NCBI GenBank assembly: GCA_015698285.1 | Contig: CP048685.1 | Location: 2,170,001-2,234,000 of the forward strand | Origin: Candidatus Nitronauta litoralis | GTDB lineage: Bacteria > Nitrospinota > Nitrospinia > Nitrospinales > Nitrospinaceae | Direction: 5' to 3' | DNA: 64,000 nucleotides | Shown here: in pieces, positions 45,081 through 53,255 of the stretch | Layout of the letters: each line of letters starts with the position of its first letter | Numbering within the stretch: position 1 is the stretch's first letter | Made by a program: the position numbers and the translations under genes | Notes under the pieces: generated by a model | What the model was told of the DNA's origin: nothing | Databases searched by the model: none | What the model saw: only the letters and a program-made list of their open reading frames with translations

Positions 45081-46316
45081 ATGAGAAAGATTTTAAAAAA
45101 TATCCTGTTCTGTTTAATGCCTCTGATTATTTTATTTGCTTTGGTTGAAGGAGGTTTGCACCTGAGTGGTTTCCAGGGCAACCGGTTTTACTCCATCCTG
45201 TTTGGTGATGATCGAAACTCTCCCATGTTGTTCCAGGAATCGCCTCGTTTGTGGTGGAAACTGTTTCCCAACACCCAGGTGTCTTTTTTGGGAATTGAGA
45301 CCAGGACAGATGAATATGGAATGCGCATCCATCCTTCCACTCCGGTAGTTGCGAATAAAGGTCCCAGAATTTTATGTTTAGGGGACTCCAGCACCTTTGG
45401 TTGGAGAATGGATTACGAGGACACGTATCCCTATCTTCTCGAAAAAGCTTTGCAGGATTCGCTACCCGGTGTGCAGGTTTTTAATGGCGGGGTGCCTGGT
45501 TACACCTCCCACCAAAACCTGCATCAATTTATGCAATTGGTCGACCAGGTCGAGCCCGACTACGTGATCCTGTATACAGGAAATAATGATGTTTCCCTGG
45601 CGGGCTCAAATGACCTTCAAAAGTTTAAAGAGGCGGAATCCTTGATAGGGGTTCAGGAGTTTTTTAATCATTTCCTTTCCTATCAGTATTTAAAACAGAA
45701 ACTGGTCCCGGTTAAGCCATTTAAAATGCTTGGGGTGTTGTCGCTTGAGGAAGTGCTGAAAAAGCCCGTCAGAGTTGGTTTGCCGGAGTTCACTGACAAC
45801 CTGAATCAATTTCTCGAGGTTGCAAATAAAAAAGGAATTCCCGCATTCATCATAATCGCACCCAGTAATCCAGGCGCTCCCTATTTACTGGAAATCCCGA
45901 ATGGCACAGGCAAAGTAAACGAACTGGTAAGCTCTGCGGGGAAGTTTTTAAAGGAGAGCAATTATAATGAGGTGAAAAAAGTTATCGTCAGGCTTAAAGA
46001 GCTGGCACCTGATTACTACCGGACCAAATTTATAGAAGGGCAGTTGTTGAAGCGACAGGGCCAAAAGGGTTGGCTCCCTTTGTTTGAAGAGGCATTGGAA
46101 CTACATCCATTCCCTTCACGGTTGAAGAAAGCCTATATTCAATCGATGATCGACTTGGGAAAAAAGATGCAGGCCCCCGTTATCAATGCGAACGAAGCCT
46201 TTAAAAAATCTCCTATAGGCCTCGATAAGCTGATGATCGATGGCATCCACCCTTCCAAAGAAGGAAATCGAATCATTTCAAGAAATGTTGTTAAAGCGAT
46301 GGAGAAGAATTTATGA
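45081..46316 (+). CDS. Membrane-anchored SGNH/GDSL-like hydrolase
   Basis: The N-terminal helix (NILFCLMPLIILFALVEGGL, about 7-26) anchors or exports the protein. The SGNH blocks are present: ILCLGDSSTFGWRMDYEDTY with the nucleophile Ser, Gly in FNGGVPGYTSHQN, ILYTGNNDVSLAG with the Asn, and DGIHPSKEGNRI with the catalytic Asp-x-x-His. Such proteins act as esterases or O-acetyl-modifying enzymes on polysaccharides, often linked to surface glycans. The middle segment (about 200-350) includes TPR-like helices (RLKELAPDYYRTKFIEGQLL, GWLPLFEEALELHPFPSRLK), so this is a longer form (411 residues) than simple GDSL enzymes. Substrate unknown. It precedes the RHS module array on the same strand. Confidence 0.82.
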   Translation: MRKILKNILFCLMPLIILFALVEGGLHLSGFQGNRFYSILFGDDRNSPMLFQESPRLWWKLFPNTQVSFLGIETRTDEYGMRIHPSTPVVANKGPRILCLGDSSTFGWRMDYEDTYPYLLEKALQDSLPGVQVFNGGVPGYTSHQNLHQFMQLVDQVEPDYVILYTGNNDVSLAGSNDLQKFKEAESLIGVQEFFNHFLSYQYLKQKLVPVKPFKMLGVLSLEEVLKKPVRVGLPEFTDNLNQFLEVANKKGIPAFIIIAPSNPGAPYLLEIPNGTGKVNELVSSAGKFLKESNYNEVKKVIVRLKELAPDYYRTKFIEGQLLKRQGQKGWLPLFEEALELHPFPSRLKKAYIQSMIDLGKKMQAPVINANEAFKKSPIGLDKLMIDGIHPSKEGNRIISRNVVKAMEKNL

Positions 46317-46393
46317 AATCTTTTTGTTGGAAAATTATCTGAATGGAGGCAGAAAAATTTGGAATTTAAATAGTTGGAATCAATAAAACCTAA

Positions 46394-46421
46394 AAGATGT
46401 CAAATAAAGATTTGACACCTT
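46394..46421 (+). terminator. Hairpin after the SGNH gene, weak terminator candidate
   Basis: AAGATGTCAAAT pairs with ATTTGACACCTT (one mismatch) around AAAG. A TTATT stretch follows. It lies 78 bases after the SGNH stop and directly before the first RHS tip fragment, so it may also mark a recombination boundary. Confidence 0.45.
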
Positions 46422-46458
46422 TATTAAAATAATTAGCGACCACTTAGGTTCTCCAAGA

Positions 46459-47124
46459 TTGGTTGTCAACACGACTTCAGGCGCAATAATCCAGGAACTA
46501 AGCTATGATGAATGGGGAAATATATTGAGTGATACTAATTCTGGCTTTCAACCCTTCGGTTTTGCTGGTGGGCTGTATGATCCTGATACAAAACTGGTCC
46601 GTCATGGTGCACGCGATTATGACCCTGCAATTGGACGCTGGACAAGTAAAGACCCCATTCGTTTGACAGGAAACGATCCTAATTTTTACAACTATGTCGT
46701 CAATGATCCCATCAATTTGATTGATCCTACTGGACTTATTACTTATAAATGCACTAAGCCGTTAGACGCTTTAACAAATAAATTTGGAATTGGCATCAGT
46801 CAGTGGGCCCACGATGAGGTTGTGTACGCTTATCATCAATATTCCTGTATTGTCAATTCTGATGGAGTTCAATGTGGTGGACAAGATCATGAGGGAAGCC
46901 CCGTAAGAAGTGATGGAAAAGCAAGTGATGATCAACTTAGATTTCCAGGTTGTCAAATTTCCGAAGAAAACAACGAATGTTTTGAATCTTGTCTGATTGA
47001 AGAGTGGGCGAAACCTCGCCCGAAATATGGCATACCTTTTGGGCAAGATTGCCAAGAATACGATGATGCAGTAAATGAAAGATGCAGCTTAAAATGTATT
47101 TTGAAAAATCGACCTGGGCTTTGA
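46459..47124 (+). CDS. Displaced RHS tip 1: RHS core end plus Cys-rich toxin-like C-terminus
   Basis: This is only the 3' end of an RHS gene. The reading frame is open from 46408 and homology begins abruptly at [15 protein letters not shown] (46432); a TTG at 46459 is the first possible start. The RHS-associated core is clear: [36 protein letters not shown] and the hinge [12 protein letters not shown], after which variable toxin sequence starts. The tip (about 125 residues) opens [10 protein letters not shown] and has nine cysteines and [18 protein letters not shown] and [19 protein letters not shown] believe similar Cys-rich tips occur on other RHS proteins, but the activity is unknown. No ribosome binding site and no upstream core: probably silent until recombined. 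A membrane protein follows after 6 bases. Confidence 0.75.
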   Translation: MVVNTTSGAIIQELSYDEWGNILSDTNSGFQPFGFAGGLYDPDTKLVRHGARDYDPAIGRWTSKDPIRLTGNDPNFYNYVVNDPINLIDPTGLITYKCTKPLDALTNKFGIGISQWAHDEVVYAYHQYSCIVNSDGVQCGGQDHEGSPVRSDGKASDDQLRFPGCQISEENNECFESCLIEEWAKPRPKYGIPFGQDCQEYDDAVNERCSLKCILKNRPGL

Positions 47125-47130
47125 TATCAA

Positions 47131-47505
47131 ATGAAATGGACTTTCAATATTCTTCGAACTATTTGGGTATTGGCCGCAGTGGTTATACTTTTGGTTTCAA
47201 TTGCGGGAATTGAAGATAGTCATACGGGAGCATTTTTTTCTTGGAGTATGATTCTCCTAGGGTTTCCAATAAATTATTTGTTATTTGGACTAGTAGGAAT
47301 TTTGATTGAAATTTTTGAGGAGGGTTTTTCTATTCCAGATCCTTTTTTGTATAACTCACATCCCTATTTTCACTACATTTTACTTTGGACCCTTTCATCA
47401 ATTGCAGGTTATTTGCAATGGTTCAAGTTAGTTCCATTTTTATACAAAAAGATTCGCCAATTAATAAACCAAAAATTCAGAAAAATTAAAGAAAACCCAT
47501 CTTAA
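47131..47505 (+). CDS. Probable immunity protein 1 (multi-helix membrane protein)
   Basis: A 124-residue protein with three or four hydrophobic segments: IWVLAAVVILLVSIAGI, FFSWSMILLGFPINYLLFGLVGILIEIF and YILLWTLSSIAGYL, ending in a basic tail (KIRQLINQKFRKIKENP). It begins 6 bases after toxin-tip 1. In all four modules of this array a small gene follows the RHS tip at this spacing, which is the usual place of an immunity gene. A membrane immunity protein suggests that the toxin acts at or crosses the inner membrane. No family recognised; the role is inferred from position. Its stop is immediately followed by repeat copy 1. Confidence 0.6.
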   Translation: MKWTFNILRTIWVLAAVVILLVSIAGIEDSHTGAFFSWSMILLGFPINYLLFGLVGILIEIFEEGFSIPDPFLYNSHPYFHYILLWTLSSIAGYLQWFKLVPFLYKKIRQLINQKFRKIKENPS

Positions 47506-47590
47506 TGTACAAGTATCGTAATTGGCTAACAGAGGCCCTTGTTGGGTTTGGGATTTAGGCGGCTATTTTAGCCGTCTTTTTTTATTTTTG
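47506..47590 (+). repeat. RHS inter-module repeat, copy 1 (with terminator)
   Basis: The repeat starts TGTACAAG directly after the stop of immunity gene 1. It runs through a conserved GGCCCTTGTTGGGT block to GGCGGCTATTTTAGCCGTC followed by seven T, a rho-independent terminator. The same about 80-base unit recurs at 49307 and 53391, with substitutions in the first half and an almost unchanged terminator half. It ends module 1 and probably stops transcription there. Confidence 0.88.
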
Positions 47591-47640
47591 TGATTCTTTT
47601 TGTGAAATTTAATATTTTTTGAGTCAGTCGCCCGTCTGGT

Positions 47641-48819
47641 GTGGACCGTCTGAACAACGGTGCGGTTTATGATGTGCAGGACCGGCTGACGGCAAACTCC
47701 ACCGCCACATACACCTACAACGACAACGGTGAGCTTGCAACGAAGGTCGATGCGTCCGGCACCACGACCTACACCTACGATGTGCTGGGCAACCTCCGGC
47801 AGGTCGACCCGCCTTTAACAAACGATGTAATCGACTACATCATCGACGGTAGCAATCGGAGGATCGCGAAGAAGGTCAACGGGACTATCACAAAGAAGTG
47901 GCTGTATGGCGACCCGCTCAACCCGATTGCGGAACTCGACTTAAACGACAACATCACCAAGCGGTTCATTTACGGCACCCGTTCCAATGTGCCGGACGTT
48001 ATGGTGGATGTGTCGGGGGCAAACCCGGTCGTCTACCGCATCATCTCGGATCATCTTGGAAGTCCGCGTTTCGTTATCGACATCAGCAACGGAACCACCG
48101 CGCTTGAGCTGAGTTACGACGAATGGGGTGTCGAGACCATCGTTAGCGGCAACCGTGACCTCATCCCGTTCGGTTTTGCAGGAGGTCTCTACGACAAAGA
48201 CACCAAGCTAGTTCGTTTCGGTGCTCGCGATTATGACCCGGAGATTGGACGCTGGACCTCCAAAGACCCGATCGAATTCGAAGGCGGTGACACAAACCTC
48301 TTCGGCTACGTCCTCAACGACCCCGTCAACTATATTGATCCTACCGGCAACTGCCCATGGTGCGTCAAAATCGGGATTGAAATTTTAATCGAAATTGCCA
48401 TTCAAATGACCCAAAATGGAGGTAAAATTGAGTGCATTGATTGGGAAGCCGTAGGTAAGGCTGCCGTTGGGGCGGTTTTACCCCCTGGTGTTGCCAGAGC
48501 AGGGAATGGAAGTAAGTTTTTACCTAAAGGAGGTACTTATAAATTAAAAACTCCTGATGGTGGTGTAAAAAGAACAGGACGATCTAAGGATCTTGAGCGA
48601 CGTAAAAAAGAGCACAAAAGGGATCCTCAAACAAAGGACCTTGAGTTTGAAGTTGACAAAAGAACTGATTCTTATGATGCCCAACGTGGTCGAGAACAAA
48701 TTGTTCATGATCAGCACCCGGAAGCGCGAGTGGAAAATGGGGGTTTAAATAAGAAGAACCCTATTGGTGACAGGAATCGCAATCGCAAAAAGTATATGGA
48801 TTCTGGAGGGAAACTTTAG
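47641..48819 (+). CDS. Displaced RHS tip 2 with GIY-YIG-like nuclease C-terminus
   Basis: This is the longest tip: RHS repeats (YDVQDRLTANSTATYTYNDN, DVLGNLRQVDPPLTNDVIDY) and core ([40 protein letters not shown]) end at the hinge NDPVNYIDPTGN. The frame opens after a TGA at 47620, so the 5' part is missing; the GTG at 47641 is only the first possible start. A linker (CPWCVKIGIEILIEIAIQMT) precedes the toxin domain, which reads GTYKLKTPDGGVKRTGRSKD, LERRKKEHKRD, RGREQIVHDQ and GGLNKKNPIGDRN. This matches the order of a GIY-YIG endonuclease (Tyr, Gly-Arg-Thr, Arg-Arg-x-x-x-His, Glu, Asn). A nuclease toxin is inferred. An Imm26-like gene abuts the stop. Confidence 0.8.
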   Translation: MDRLNNGAVYDVQDRLTANSTATYTYNDNGELATKVDASGTTTYTYDVLGNLRQVDPPLTNDVIDYIIDGSNRRIAKKVNGTITKKWLYGDPLNPIAELDLNDNITKRFIYGTRSNVPDVMVDVSGANPVVYRIISDHLGSPRFVIDISNGTTALELSYDEWGVETIVSGNRDLIPFGFAGGLYDKDTKLVRFGARDYDPEIGRWTSKDPIEFEGGDTNLFGYVLNDPVNYIDPTGNCPWCVKIGIEILIEIAIQMTQNGGKIECIDWEAVGKAAVGAVLPPGVARAGNGSKFLPKGGTYKLKTPDGGVKRTGRSKDLERRKKEHKRDPQTKDLEFEVDKRTDSYDAQRGREQIVHDQHPEARVENGGLNKKNPIGDRNRNRKKYMDSGGKL

Positions 48820-49293
48820 ATGCCTAAGAAAACTTTGAACTATTCTGAAGGAGATTGTTTTTCTGTACCTCTATCAGAAGGGGGGTATGCGCGTGGAGTT
48901 GTAGCCAGGATGGATGGAAGTGGTGGTATTTTTGGTTATTTTTTTGGCCCTAAAGTTGAACAATTTAAAAAATTAGTTATCGACGAAAACATATTTCCTG
49001 AAAATGCGGTTCTTTTAGGTCAATTTGGTGATTTAGGTTTTTTAGAGAAAAAATGGGAGGTAATAGGTAGAGTTTCTGAGTGGTCTAGGGAAAAGTGGCC
49101 AATGCCATTGTTTTTAAGGTTTGAGGAGGGTAGTTCAGTTGGTTATTTGAGCCAATATGATGAAAACACTCTAAAAATTATTGGTGAACAAGAAGTAGAA
49201 ATTAAAAAAATTGATAAAAAAAAATATCCTAAAGATTCCCTTATGGGTTACGGTTTTGTAGAAAAAAAAATTGAGATGATTTTATCCTCATAA
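48820..49293 (+). CDS. Imm26-family immunity protein (immunity 2)
   Basis: The ATG follows the toxin stop with no gap. The 157-residue protein starts NYSEGDCFSVPLSEGGYARG and continues VVARMDGSGGIFGYFFGPKV. This is the Imm26 pattern ('G-D-x-F-x-I-P-L-x-D-G-x-Y-A-x-G-x-V'), a family of immunity proteins found behind polymorphic toxin genes. It is soluble and fairly acidic and should bind and neutralise the nuclease tip encoded just before it. Base composition is much more AT-rich than the RHS core, as usual for exchangeable toxin/immunity DNA. Confidence 0.78.
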   Translation: MPKKTLNYSEGDCFSVPLSEGGYARGVVARMDGSGGIFGYFFGPKVEQFKKLVIDENIFPENAVLLGQFGDLGFLEKKWEVIGRVSEWSREKWPMPLFLRFEEGSSVGYLSQYDENTLKIIGEQEVEIKKIDKKKYPKDSLMGYGFVEKKIEMILSS

Positions 49294-49306
49294 ATTAAAA
49301 AAAGGG

Positions 49307-49400
49307 TGTACAAGAATCGTAATTAGCTAACATTGGCCCTTGTTAGATGTTGGAATTAGGCGGCTATTTTAGCCGTCTTTTTTGTTTTTTCCTCTGTATT
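49307..49400 (+). repeat. RHS inter-module repeat, copy 2 (with terminator)
   Basis: Starts TGTACAAG 13 bases after the Imm26 stop and shares with copy 1 the segments ATCGTAATT, GCTAACA, GGCCCTTGTT and the hairpin AGGCGGCTATTTTAGCCGTC plus T-run. The following CTGTATTTT...TCTGG part (to 49412) is also found after copy 3. RHS tip 3 begins at about 49418. Confidence 0.88.
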
Positions 49401-50137
49401 TTTTTTCTGGCTTTTATGTCTACCGCATTATTTCGGATCATTTAGGAAGTCCGCGTTTTGTCATCGATATCAGTAATGGAACCACCGCGCTTGAGCTGAG
49501 TTACGACGAATGGGGTGTCGAGACCATCGTTAGCGGCAACCGTGACCTCATCCCGTTCGGTTTTGCAGGAGGTCTCTACGACAAAGACACCAAGCTAGTT
49601 CGTTTCGGTGCTCGCGATTATGACCCGGAGATTGGACGCTGGACCAGCAAAGACCCGATCGAGTTCGAAGGCGGCGACACTAACCTCTTTGGATACGTCG
49701 ATAGTGTCGGAAAACCCCTGGTTGAGACAAACCTGTATGGGTACACGCCCCAAGACCCCGTAAACTTTATCGATTTAAATGGTTTATGGTACATAGATGT
49801 TGGTGCATCAGGGTCTGCTACTGGTACTACAGGTCCTGGGGGAACTGTTTCAATTCAAATAGGGCCCAAAGGGATATTTTTTACTTATGGGTTTGGATTA
49901 GGAATCGGAAAAGGAGTGTCAGCAACCATTAATACAGGTGATCCTTGTGAAGGAATTGGTTTGGGTATAATTGCAAGAGGTGGTTTTCCTGTTAGAGGCG
50001 TTCCCGTTGGTGCTCAAGGATCGGTGACTGTTGATGATAAAGGGAAATTAAATCTTGGAGCTGGAGCTGGAGTGGGCTTGGGATTCGGTGTATCGATTGG
50101 AGCAACTCAAACTATTAAAATTATTGATTTTGATTAA
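49382..50137 (+). CDS. Displaced RHS tip 3 with Gly-rich C-terminus
   Basis: RHS homology begins at [13 protein letters not shown] (about 49418), nearly the same place as in tip 1; the upstream in-frame codons (TTG at 49382) come from the repeat. The core from 49478 to 49645 is base-for-base identical to tip 2. The hinge is unusual: after DTNLFGY the frame runs [19 protein letters not shown] then [11 protein letters not shown], so two hinge segments follow each other. The variable tip (about 120 residues) is Gly-rich with alternating hydrophobic residues ([38 protein letters not shown]), more like a beta-structured or pore-type domain than an enzyme. The partner gene starts one base before the end of the stop codon. 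Confidence 0.72.
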   Translation: MFFPLYFFSGFYVYRIISDHLGSPRFVIDISNGTTALELSYDEWGVETIVSGNRDLIPFGFAGGLYDKDTKLVRFGARDYDPEIGRWTSKDPIEFEGGDTNLFGYVDSVGKPLVETNLYGYTPQDPVNFIDLNGLWYIDVGASGSATGTTGPGGTVSIQIGPKGIFFTYGFGLGIGKGVSATINTGDPCEGIGLGIIARGGFPVRGVPVGAQGSVTVDDKGKLNLGAGAGVGLGFGVSIGATQTIKIIDFD

Positions 50138-50370
50138 TGGAAACAATAAATAGCATAATATTTATTCTTTTGGGTCTGATTGGATTATTCAAGAGGAAGA
50201 GAATTTCTTCTGCCGTCTTGTCTCACCACTTAAATATTTGGGGGAAAGAGGCTTTTAATAAAAAGACTAATTATCGTAACTTCTTATTAGCTCAGACTAT
50301 TATGGTGATTATTGGAGGGGCTTTTATTATGGGTGGCCTATATCTTTTTTTTCGAGACGCGATAGAATAG
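50137..50370 (+). CDS. Probable immunity protein 3 (77-residue membrane protein)
   Basis: The ATG overlaps the stop of RHS tip 3 (TAATG), so translation is coupled. Two hydrophobic helices (NSIIFILLGLIGLF and FLLAQTIMVIIGGAFIMGGLYLFF) flank a short basic loop (RKRISSAVLSHHLNIWGKEA). No family recognised. Position as the gene directly behind a toxin-like tip, together with small size and membrane nature, suggests immunity against a membrane-active tip. It ends 66 bases before the IS1182 transposase; that gap contains the insertion boundary. Confidence 0.58.
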   Translation: METINSIIFILLGLIGLFKRKRISSAVLSHHLNIWGKEAFNKKTNYRNFLLAQTIMVIIGGAFIMGGLYLFFRDAIE

Positions 50371-50435
50371 CTTTGCAACCTAAGTTTTAAAAGTCGTTTT
50401 AGAAGTTCCCTTCCCCCTCTTTCCCTGGAGGTTTT

Positions 50436-52043
50436 ATGTTGAAGCCTTCTGCCTCTTCCCCGCATTCCGGTCAGGGCAGTTTTTTTGATCCGGAGTATGT
50501 GTGTGACCGGATTATTCCTGAAGACAGTTTCTACCGGCGGTTCAAAGAGAAGATCAATCCGCTCATCAAGGATAAGATGTTCGCTTCGATGTATTGTCTG
50601 GACAACGGTCGTCCGCCGATCTCCCCGGCCTTGCTGGCAAAGGCCACCATCCTCCAGTTTCACCGGAATCTTTCGGACCGCGAGATGGAGCGTGCCTGTG
50701 CGTTCGATATCGAGATCAAGTTTGCATTAGGGTTACGGCTGGACGAACGCCCGTTCGATCACTCTTCTCTCGGCGACTTCAGAAAACGCCTTTTAGAACA
50801 TGAGAAGGAGAAGGAAGTCTTCGACAAACTCCTCGATAAACTGGTCAAGGAGGGATTGATCGGCCGGAATGAAATCCAGCGCATCGATGCGACGCACGTG
50901 ATCGCGGATATCGCGCTTCCCACCATGACGGTGCTGGTGAAGAAGGGGGTGCGGAACGTGCTGATCCCGCTGAAGAAGAAACATCCGAAACTATACCAAT
51001 CACTTGGCAAAAAGATCACGGTGGAGGAGTACGATCACCGCAAGGTGGACCATGAAGTGGATGGTCGTCTGGATTTTGCGGCCAAGGAGAAGAAACTGGT
51101 GGAGGTGGTGACTGATGCCCGGACAGTGCTTCGCAAGGCCGAGTCCGTTAAAGGTGACAAGAACCTTTCGAAATCCGTCGAAATGCTGAAACGTATATTG
51201 AGGGAACACATCACCGAAGATGAGAACAACCAGCCTAAAGAGAAAGTGCGCAAGGAGAAGCCCGCCGACTTGCTGGTGTCACCGGTCGATCCCGATGCAC
51301 GCTTCGGCGCGAAGTCGAAGACGAAGAAGTTCCACGGTTACAAGGCCAATATCACCGAGACCGTCAACAGCCGCTTCATCACCAGTGTGCAGGCAACACC
51401 GGGAAACAAGCGCGACGGATCGGTGACGGTGCAGTCAATAGAAGAACAAAAGCCGCACCGTCTCAAGCCGGAGAAACTGATCGGCGACACGGCATACAGC
51501 GACGGAGGATATAGAAAAGCGCTCAAGGAACACGGCACGGAACTGGTCGCGCCCCTGCGGATCATGAACAACATCACGCGAGCCGTGTATCCGAAGTCGA
51601 TGTTCGATTATGACGCGAAGAAGAACACGCTGACGTGTCCTGCCGGTGTGACGATCAAGCAGAGTTTTCACGATTACCAGAAGGACGTACGGATGTTTCA
51701 CTTTCCCCTGACAAAGTGCGGCCCATGCGAGCACCTGTCAAAATGCACAAAAGCAAAAGAGAAACGGCGTGTGGTGGGGATCGGTCCTGCGCACCAGGAA
51801 CTGAGAGACGCGGAAGTTTATAACAAGACTGATCAGTTCAAGGAAGACATGAAACTCCGGCAGGCGATCGAGGGAAAACTGTCCGAGATGAAGCGGTATC
51901 ACGGGCTGACGCGGGCCAGGTATCGGGGACTAAACAAGATGAAGCTTCAATGTTACTTCACGGCGGTTGCGGTGAATATCAAACGATGGATCAAGTTGGA
52001 GATGGAGAAACTGAAAGTCCAGTCCGATCCCGCACCGACGTGA
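50436..52043 (+). mobile_element. IS1182-family transposase
   Basis: The 535-residue DDE transposase has the IS1182 layout: the N-terminal domain with FDPEYVCDRIIPEDSFYRRF, DNGRPPISPALLAKATILQF and DIEIKFALGLRLDERPFDHS; the catalytic Asp in IQRIDATHVIADI, the second in LIGDTAYSDGGYR and the Glu in the C-terminal IEGKLSEMKRYHGLTRARYR. A cysteine cluster (CGPCEHLSKC) sits before the last motif. The reading frame is intact and the base composition is GC-rich against its AT-rich surroundings, in line with recent arrival. GGAGG precedes the ATG by six bases. Terminal inverted repeats could not be identified; the element's outer limits lie within 50371-50435 and 52044-52225. Confidence 0.92.
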
Positions 52044-52153
52044 TCCCTATAATATAAAACTGGAGTCAGCTTATTAATATAAGAAGCAAACGAAGCAAAG
52101 GAGGTGAAACCGAGGGACTCAGGGAGAACAGGACAGGCCGAGGCTGAAATCAT

Positions 52154-52786
52154 GTGCCCCGGCACACCCAAAACTCCCGATCACTCCACGCCAGGACTGC
52201 ACTATCCGGGGTTTTCAGACGGTATCACGTCCTCAACGATCCGATCAATTTCATTGACCCCACTGGGAATTGTCCAAATTGTTTCTGCCCGTGGTGCGCT
52301 GCTGCGGGTGCCGCTGGAGGCTTAGTATTTGAAATTGGCCTTCAGTTTATGGAGCATGGTTTAAATTTTGACTGCTATGACGGATGGGAAATAGTACAAT
52401 CTACTGTCATGGGGGCCACCGGCGGCGTTTCCCTTGGTGCTATAGTTAAATTTGCAAAAGGAGCAAAAGCCGCAAAAGCGGCTAAAAATAATCGAAATAG
52501 ATTTCCGGAAAACCCGGATGATTTACTTCCGGATTTACCTCGTGACGCAAAAGGGAGAATTTATCCAAGCGACAAGGTTCGTATTCGCCCAGAAAAACAT
52601 CCCGTAAAGCCAGGCGAAACTTACTCTCCAAGGCACCATGGCCAACACTACCATGTTGAAACACGGACAGATCCGACGAAAAGCTGGAACAATAAAAATA
52701 ATACAACTAAGGTAAAGCCTCCCGAGTACCAACGAGGGGAAGGGACCGGCTTTTTACCGGGTGAAAAATTTCCAGGGGCGCAATAA
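52154..52786 (+). CDS. Displaced RHS tip 4 with His-rich toxin-like C-terminus
   Basis: RHS similarity begins at HVLNDPINFIDPTGN (about 52226); everything before it in the frame (GTG at 52154) is non-homologous and belongs to the IS flank. Only the hinge of the RHS core is left, so this is the shortest tip. The linker CPNCFCPWCAAAGAAGGLVF and EIGLQFMEHGLNFDCYDGW is alignable to the linker of tip 2. The end domain (VRIRPEKHPVKPGETYSPRH, HGQHYHVETRTDPTKSWNNK, then PPEYQRGEGTGFLPGEKFPG) has a His-Gly-x-His-x-His cluster like small nuclease-type toxins, but no family is recognised with certainty. The IS1182 insertion or a linked deletion probably removed the upstream core. Confidence 0.65.
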   Translation: MPRHTQNSRSLHARTALSGVFRRYHVLNDPINFIDPTGNCPNCFCPWCAAAGAAGGLVFEIGLQFMEHGLNFDCYDGWEIVQSTVMGATGGVSLGAIVKFAKGAKAAKAAKNNRNRFPENPDDLLPDLPRDAKGRIYPSDKVRIRPEKHPVKPGETYSPRHHGQHYHVETRTDPTKSWNNKNNTTKVKPPEYQRGEGTGFLPGEKFPGAQ

Positions 52787-53130
52787 TGGAAAAAATTGAT
52801 GTTAAAACTCAAATTGGTTTTAATGATTCTGAGTTTGTCTCTTATTTGAAAAAACATAGTTTATTTGTTGTGAAAATTAGGGCATGGAACGAGTCCCAAG
52901 TTACGATAAACTTTAACGATGTGATTCGGGTAGTTGATAACGACGTGAATGGTATTTCAGGTTTTTTTGAAATCATTGGAGATAGCGAAGTATTACAACA
53001 TGCTTTGAGTAGGTTGTATGAAAACGTCATTCCCAGCAATCATCCATATAAATGTTATCAATTCATTGATATTGATGATAATGCTGCCCTAGAAATTGTA
53101 TGTTCTTCCATCGAAATTTTTTATTCGTAA
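52786..53130 (+). CDS. Probable immunity protein 4 (soluble, 114 residues)
   Basis: The ATG overlaps the stop of RHS tip 4 by one base (TAATG). The product is acidic and soluble, beginning MEKIDVKTQIGFNDSEFVSY and ending NAALEIVCSSIEIFYS, with alternating strands and helices as in small immunity proteins. No family recognised. As in the other modules, position directly behind the tip is the evidence for immunity. It is AT-rich. 126 bases further on an IS30 fragment begins. Confidence 0.6.
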   Translation: MEKIDVKTQIGFNDSEFVSYLKKHSLFVVKIRAWNESQVTINFNDVIRVVDNDVNGISGFFEIIGDSEVLQHALSRLYENVIPSNHPYKCYQFIDIDDNAALEIVCSSIEIFYS

Positions 53131-53255
53131 TAGTTTTTGTGAATAATATTTAGGTTTCGTTTGTCCAGTTAGCACCTAACACAAAAAACATGGAAAAAAG
53201 GGAAACCAGTTCCTGGCCGTCCCGATTTAGGAGAACATAATTTTAATGCGCGGAT

